The notes beneath the pieces were generated by a model, which had not been told where the DNA came from, did no database searches, and worked only from the letters and a program-made list of their open reading frames with translations. Source: Parvibaculum sp036499025 (GTDB lineage: Bacteria; Pseudomonadota; Alphaproteobacteria; Parvibaculales; Parvibaculaceae). From it: 44,272 bases of DNA. Shown here piece after piece: positions 40,074-44,272 of this stretch. A program made the position numbers and the translations under genes. The stretch covers positions 1 through 44,272 of the forward strand of contig DASYEM010000085.1 of NCBI GenBank assembly GCA_036499025.1. Reading direction: 5' to 3'. Every line of letters starts with the position of its first letter. Position 1 is the first letter of the stretch.

Positions 40074-41969
40074 ATGGGCCGGTATCGCGAAACATATGAT
40101 CGCTGGAAGCGCGACCCGGAGGGTTTCTGGGCCGAGGCGGCGCGTGGGATCGACTGGATAAAGCCGCATGACGAGGTCTATGGCGCGCTGGGCTGGTATG
40201 CGGGCGCTGAATGCAACACCTGCTGGAATGCGCTCGACCGGCATGTGGCGGGCGGGCGCGGCGAACAGCTTGCGCTGATCTATGACAGCGCGATGATCGG
40301 CAAGGTGAAGCGGTTCACCTATGCCGAACTTCTCGACAAGGTCGCGACCTTCGCGGGCGTCTTGCAGCGCCACGGCGTCGTCAAGGGCGACCGGGTCGTC
40401 ATCTATATGCCGATGGTGCCGCAGGCGGTCGTCGCCATGCTCGCCTGCGCACGATTGGGCGCGATCCATTCCGTGGTCTTCGGCGGCTTCGCGCCGAAGG
40501 AGCTGGCGACGCGCATCGACGACGCCAAGCCGAAGCTGATCGTCACCGCGTCATGCGGGCTCGAGCCCGGCCGCGTCATCGCCTATAAGCCGCTGCTCGA
40601 CGCGGCCATCGAACTTTCCACCGCCAAGCCCGCCGCCTGCATCCTGTTGCAGCGCGAACAGGCCGAGGCGACGCTCATCGAAGGCCGCGATTTCGACTGG
40701 GCCGACGAGATGGAGCGCGCGCGCGCCGCCGGTGCGAAACCCGCTTGCGTTCCCGTCGCCGCCACCGATCCGCTTTACGTGCTTTATACGTCGGGCACCA
40801 CCGGCAAGCCCAAGGGCGTCGTCCGCGACAATGGCGGCCACATGGTCGCGCTCAAATGGTCGATGAAGAACGTCTTCGGCATGGACCCCGGCGAGGTTTT
40901 CTGGGCGGCGTCCGATGTCGGCTGGGTCGTCGGCCATTCCTACATCGTCTATGCGCCGCTGCTGCATGGCTGCACGACGGTGCTCTTTGAAGGCAAGCCG
41001 GTCGGTACACCCGATGCGGGCACCTATTGGCGCGTCATCGCCGACCACGGCGTCAAAGCGCTCTTCACCGCGCCCACAGCCTTTCGCGCGATCAAGAAGG
41101 AAGACCCGAAAGCCGAGCTCGTCAAAAATTACGACCTCTCGAAATACGAGATGCTGTTCCTCGCGGGCGAGCGCGGCGATCCCGACACCATTCAGTGGGC
41201 GGAGCGCGCGCTGGGCGTGCCCGTCATCGATCATTGGTGGCAGACGGAAAGCGGCTGGCCGATGACGGCAAACCCGATGGGGCTCGAGGTGCTGCCGGTC
41301 AAATACGGTTCGCCCGGCGTGCCGATGCCCGGCTACGACATTCAGGTGGTGGACGAGGCGGCAAAGCCCGTGGCCGTCGGCGCGACCGGGGCCATTGTCG
41401 TCAAGCTGCCCCTGCCGCCGGGATGTCTGCCGACGCTCTGGCATAATGAGGAGGGGTTCCGCACTTCCTATCTCGCCGATTATCCCGGCTTTTACAAAAC
41501 GGCCGATGCGGGCTTCCTCGACGAGGACGGCTATCTCTTCGTGATGAGCCGCACCGACGACATCATCAATGTCGCGGGCCACCGCCTCTCGACCGGCGGC
41601 ATGGAGGAGGTGCTGGCGGGGCACCCGGACGTTGCAGAATGCGCGGTGATCGGCGTCGCGGACGCGATGAAAGGGCAGGTGCCTTTAGGCTTCCTCGTCA
41701 TCAACAAAGGCGTCAACCGCCCGATCGCGGATATCGAGAAAGAAGCCGTGCAACTGGTGCGCGACAAGATCGGCCCTGTGGCTTCGTTCAGAACCGCCAT
41801 CGTCGTGCAGCGTCTGCCGAAGACGCGCTCGGGGAAAATCCTGCGCGGCACGATGCGCAAGATCGCCGACGGCGAAGAGTGGACGACGCCCGCGACGATT
41901 GACGATCCGGCGATTTTGACGGAGATCGGCGAGGCGCTGAGCGGGGCGGGGTATGCGAAGAAGGGGTGA
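40074..41969 (+). CDS. prpE: propionyl-CoA synthetase
   Basis: The 631-residue acetyl-/propionyl-CoA synthetase-type enzyme starts MGRYRETYDRWKRDPEGFWAEAA. It has GAIHSVVFGGFAPKELATRI, the P-loop YTSGTTGKPKGVVRDNGGH, VIDHWWQTESGWPM, and the catalytic, acetylatable lysine in KTRSGKILRGTMR. The length and the VVRDNGGH segment favour PrpE over Acs. The ATG at 40074 follows GGGGAG by 7 nt; the frame is open back to 40005. It would let the cell use propionate, but no methylcitrate-cycle genes are in view. Confidence 0.92.
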   Translation: MGRYRETYDRWKRDPEGFWAEAARGIDWIKPHDEVYGALGWYAGAECNTCWNALDRHVAGGRGEQLALIYDSAMIGKVKRFTYAELLDKVATFAGVLQRHGVVKGDRVVIYMPMVPQAVVAMLACARLGAIHSVVFGGFAPKELATRIDDAKPKLIVTASCGLEPGRVIAYKPLLDAAIELSTAKPAACILLQREQAEATLIEGRDFDWADEMERARAAGAKPACVPVAATDPLYVLYTSGTTGKPKGVVRDNGGHMVALKWSMKNVFGMDPGEVFWAASDVGWVVGHSYIVYAPLLHGCTTVLFEGKPVGTPDAGTYWRVIADHGVKALFTAPTAFRAIKKEDPKAELVKNYDLSKYEMLFLAGERGDPDTIQWAERALGVPVIDHWWQTESGWPMTANPMGLEVLPVKYGSPGVPMPGYDIQVVDEAAKPVAVGATGAIVVKLPLPPGCLPTLWHNEEGFRTSYLADYPGFYKTADAGFLDEDGYLFVMSRTDDIINVAGHRLSTGGMEEVLAGHPDVAECAVIGVADAMKGQVPLGFLVINKGVNRPIADIEKEAVQLVRDKIGPVASFRTAIVVQRLPKTRSGKILRGTMRKIADGEEWTTPATIDDPAILTEIGEALSGAGYAKKG

Positions 41970-41977
41970 GGGTTTCT

Positions 41978-42049
41978 CGTCATTGCACGGAGCGACGCGG
42001 CAATCCATTCTTTACGGCACTGGATTACTTCGCTCGCTCGCCATGATGA
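41978..42049. repeat. palindromic interspersed repeat, type B copy 1
   Basis: A roughly 72-bp element with the left end CGTCATTGCACGGAGCG and the right end TTCGCTCGCTCGCCATGATG as imperfect inverted arms, with CAATCCA and TGGATTA nearer the centre. It is the same family as 42644-42725. Confidence 0.7.
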
Positions 42050-42082
42050 AAAAAGGCTATTAGGCCAGCCGAAAGAGGGGGA

Positions 42083-42475
42083 ATGCTCGTGTTTTATTTT
42101 ATATTTTTTTTGATCCAAATCGTCCTGATTGGCGTCCTTGCCCAACAATGGAGGGGACGAACCGGAGTCATATGGTCGGCCATTGCTTTTGGTTTGGATG
42201 CTATTGCGGCGTTTTTTTTGGACTCTGCAATAAGTTCAAATCCTAAGTTTATAGTTGATCCGGGTGCTTACAATACGACGGGCCACGATATTGCGTTTGT
42301 ATTGATGACGGCTTCTTTCAGCACCGTTATCTGCCTGATTTCTATTGCCACTTTGCCGAATTCGAAGCGAGCTACGCCAGTCAAGACCTGTCCTCAATGC
42401 GCCGAGACTGTGAAGGCAGCCGCCATTAAATGTCGCTTCTGCGAATATGGCTTCGATGTCGAGCCGGTTGTCTAG
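42083..42475 (+). CDS. membrane protein with C-terminal zinc ribbon
   Basis: The 130-residue product has three hydrophobic helices (about 2-20, 28-45 and 70-90) and a C-terminal four-cysteine ribbon (CPQC at about 104-107, CRFC at about 117-120). This resembles the CPxCAExxKxxAxxCRxCG ribbons attached to many unrelated membrane proteins. The coding sequence is visibly richer in A/T than its neighbours, with runs of T near the start, and palindromic repeats flank it on both sides. That suggests recent acquisition. The function is unknown. Confidence 0.65.
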   Translation: MLVFYFIFFLIQIVLIGVLAQQWRGRTGVIWSAIAFGLDAIAAFFLDSAISSNPKFIVDPGAYNTTGHDIAFVLMTASFSTVICLISIATLPNSKRATPVKTCPQCAETVKAAAIKCRFCEYGFDVEPVV

Positions 42476-42540
42476 GCCTCTTGGTAATGAGCGAAGACGG
42501 GTAAGTGCTGCAGTGAAGCCGGAGATGCTGAGCGTGCCGC

Positions 42541-42603
42541 GCCCCCCACCCTCCCACGCCTTTGGCGCGGGTCCCTCCCTCTCCCCGGAGGGGAGAGGAG
42601 TTC
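42541..42603. repeat. palindromic interspersed repeat, type A copy 2 (half element)
   Basis: Closely matches the left half of the element at 32816: CACCCTCCCACGC, then GCGCGGGTCCCTCCCTCTCCC-type sequence and a GGAGAGG closing arm. The right half is missing. Confidence 0.7.
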
Positions 42604-42643
42604 AGAAGCGATGGCGTGGGGTTGCGAGGAAGGGCTAACATCG

Positions 42644-42725
42644 CGTCATTGCGAGGAGCGGAGTGACGAAGCAATTCAGTCTTTAACTTGTTGCTCTGGA
42701 TTGCTTCGCTTTGCTCGCAATGACG
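42644..42725. repeat. palindromic interspersed repeat, type B copy 2
   Basis: An 82-bp element with arms CGTCATTGCGAGGAGC and GCTCGCAATGACG, and inner segments GAAGCAATTC and GGATTGCTTC. It lies in the 344-bp non-coding gap before the radical SAM gene. Confidence 0.75.
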
Positions 42726-42819
42726 AAGAAAGGGCTAGTGTTAATCTCTTAACCCCCGGAAATCTGCCGCCTTCCAGCCTCCATTTGACCTTCTGGGCTT
42801 TCGCTTGCATCTTCCGCCG

Positions 42820-44272
42820 ATGGAAGCCGCCAAAGACCTTTTTTCTTATCGCAAATATTGGGCGCACCGCTTCGGTGTGGCGCCGTTTCTGCCTGTTTCG
42901 CGGGCCGAGATGGATGAGCTTGGCTGGGACCAATGCGACGTCATTCTGGTCACGGGCGACGCCTATGTCGATCATCCGAGCTTCGGCATGGCGATCATCG
43001 GGCGGTTGCTCGAAGCGCAGGGCTTCCGTGTCGGCATTCTTTCGCAGCCCGACTGGCAGAGCGCCGAGCCCTTCAAGGCGCTGGGCAAGCCCGCGCTTTA
43101 TTTCGGCGTCACCGGCGGCAACATGGATTCCATGGTCAACCGCTATACGTCGGACCGGCGGCTTCGTCATAACGACAATTACACGGCAGGCGGCGAGGGC
43201 GGCAAACGGCCGGATCGCTCGACCATCGTTTATGCGCAGCGTTGCCGCGAAGCTTACAAAGATGTGCCGATCATGCTGGGCGGCATCGAGAGTTCGCTTC
43301 GCCGCATCGCGCATTACGATTACTGGTCCGACAAGGTTCGCCGTTCGATCCTGATCGACGCCAAGGCCGATATTCTTTTGTACGGCAATGCCGAGCGCGC
43401 CGTCGTCGAGGTGACGCACCGCATCGCCAAGGGTCAGAAGGCGTCGGAGATCGACGATGTGCGCGGCGTCGCGGTGCTGAAATCCGCCGTGCCCGAAGGC
43501 TGGACCGAGGCTCTCGCCGACGATATCGAGTCGAGCGACGAAGGCGCGCGGCGGAGCAACGCGCAGACCGTTGTGCGCCTGCCGTCTTATGAACAGGTTT
43601 CGGGCGACCCTGAATCCTACGCCCGCGCCTCGCGCGTCCTGCACCGCGAGAGCAATCCCGGCAATGCGCGCGCGCTGGTACAGCGTCATGGCGATCACGA
43701 GCTTTGGCTGTCGCCGCCGCCCGTTCCGCTGACGACGCCGGAAATGGATGCGGTTTACGATCTGCCTTATGCGCGTGCGCCCCATCCGATCTATGCGGGC
43801 GCGAAGATTCCCGCATGGGACATGATCAAGACATCGGTGACGATCATGCGCGGCTGCTTTGGCGGCTGCTCCTTTTGCTCGATCACCGAGCATGAAGGCC
43901 GCATCATCCAGAGCCGTTCGGAAGGTTCGATCCTCAAGGAAATCGAAACCGTCCGCGACAAGGTCGAAGGGTTCACCGGCGTCATTTCCGACATTGGCGG
44001 GCCGACCGCGAATATGTATCGCATGGCCTGCAAGGACGAGCGCACGGAAGAGCTGTGCCGCCGTCCGTCCTGCGTCTATCCGGCCATTTGTCCGAACCTC
44101 AATACGAGCCACGAGGCGCTGATCGGTCTTTATCGCAAGGCGCGCGAGCTGCCGGGCATCAAGAAAGTCATGGTCGCGTCAGGCGTGCGTTACGATCTCG
44201 CGGTCGAGAGCCCGACCTACATCAAGGAACTCGTCACGCATCATGTCGGCGGGTACCTCAAGATCGCGCCCG
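42820..44272 (+). CDS. YgiQ-type radical SAM protein, 3' end outside the window
   Basis: 484 codons run open to the window edge. The sequence has the YgiQ N-terminal region (LFSYRKYWAHRFGVAPFLPVSRAEMDELGW, VTGDAYVDHPSFG), GGIESSLRRIAHYDYWSD, and the radical SAM cluster motif CxxxCxxC as MRGCFGGCSFC. It is followed by SDIGGPTANMYRMAC and a second cysteine-rich stretch. Family members are iron-sulfur SAM enzymes of unknown reaction. YgiQ proteins are usually longer, so a C-terminal part is missing from view. The ATG at 42820 has no clear ribosome site. Confidence 0.9.
   Translation, partial: MEAAKDLFSYRKYWAHRFGVAPFLPVSRAEMDELGWDQCDVILVTGDAYVDHPSFGMAIIGRLLEAQGFRVGILSQPDWQSAEPFKALGKPALYFGVTGGNMDSMVNRYTSDRRLRHNDNYTAGGEGGKRPDRSTIVYAQRCREAYKDVPIMLGGIESSLRRIAHYDYWSDKVRRSILIDAKADILLYGNAERAVVEVTHRIAKGQKASEIDDVRGVAVLKSAVPEGWTEALADDIESSDEGARRSNAQTVVRLPSYEQVSGDPESYARASRVLHRESNPGNARALVQRHGDHELWLSPPPVPLTTPEMDAVYDLPYARAPHPIYAGAKIPAWDMIKTSVTIMRGCFGGCSFCSITEHEGRIIQSRSEGSILKEIETVRDKVEGFTGVISDIGGPTANMYRMACKDERTEELCRRPSCVYPAICPNLNTSHEALIGLYRKARELPGIKKVMVASGVRYDLAVESPTYIKELVTHHVGGYLKIAP

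Noticed and set aside
1..44272. Prophage, CRISPR array, insertion sequence or a new defence cluster
   Set aside because: No integrase, transposase, repeat-spacer pattern or nuclease/helicase cluster was seen; most genes are ordinary chromosomal functions.

Overview
The window is GC-rich alphaproteobacterial chromosome, most likely from the Hyphomicrobiales (Rhizobiales). The indicators are a complete PhyR/NepR/EcfG general stress response, split pntAA-pntAB-pntB transhydrogenase genes, COQ9, an aa3-type oxidase subunit IV, DUF1328, DUF465 and TIGR02444 proteins, and HWE/HisKA_2 kinases. The genus cannot be resolved from the sequence. No tRNA, rRNA, CRISPR array, prophage or insertion sequence was seen.

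Positions 1-14,760 form a stress-response island. The core is nepR (minus strand) divergent from phyR (plus strand), followed by a Crp/Fnr regulator and the sigma factor ecfG. A HisKA_2 sensor protein lies behind nepR. Five sites match the EcfG promoter consensus GGAAC-N16/17-CGTT at eight or nine of nine core bases, and a sixth is weaker. They lie before nepR, crp-ecfG, otsB-otsA (trehalose), a PRC-barrel protein, a small acidic protein plus AI-2E transporter, and (weak) an entericidin lipoprotein. The island also holds dps, a DUF1328 membrane protein and a phytochrome-like hybrid HWE kinase. Two sensors look unusual: the phytochrome-like kinase has degenerate bilin-pocket and tongue motifs, and the HisKA_2 protein beside nepR lacks the normal ATP-binding residues. 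The working model (inference) is a PhyR switch fed by a phytochrome-fold kinase and held down by a kinase-dead, PhyP-like protein.

Positions 14,900-24,870 carry a small membrane protein, a membrane-anchored GH17-like glucanase, an orphan NtrC-type sigma54 activator, an OmpA-type lipoprotein, and a tightly packed run of oligoendopeptidase F, ABC1/UbiB kinase, thioesterase and alpha/beta hydrolase, then the aa3 oxidase subunit IV.

Positions 24,999-37,250 are mainly housekeeping: pntAA-AB-B, small conserved proteins, rpsU, def-COQ9, a PAS_5 protein, purE-purK, a Baeyer-Villiger-type flavin monooxygenase, a diguanylate cyclase, two DUF465 proteins, a TIGR02444 protein and ubiX. One DUF465 gene is framed by triple tandem repeats that place two mini-ORFs before its start.

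Positions 37,339-44,272 hold an acyl-CoA synthetase overlapping a PAP2 phosphatase gene by 92 bp, propionyl-CoA synthetase prpE, a relatively AT-rich membrane zinc-ribbon gene bracketed by palindromic repeats, and the 5' part of a YgiQ-type radical SAM gene. The gene at the left edge, a luciferase-like oxidoreductase, is also partial.
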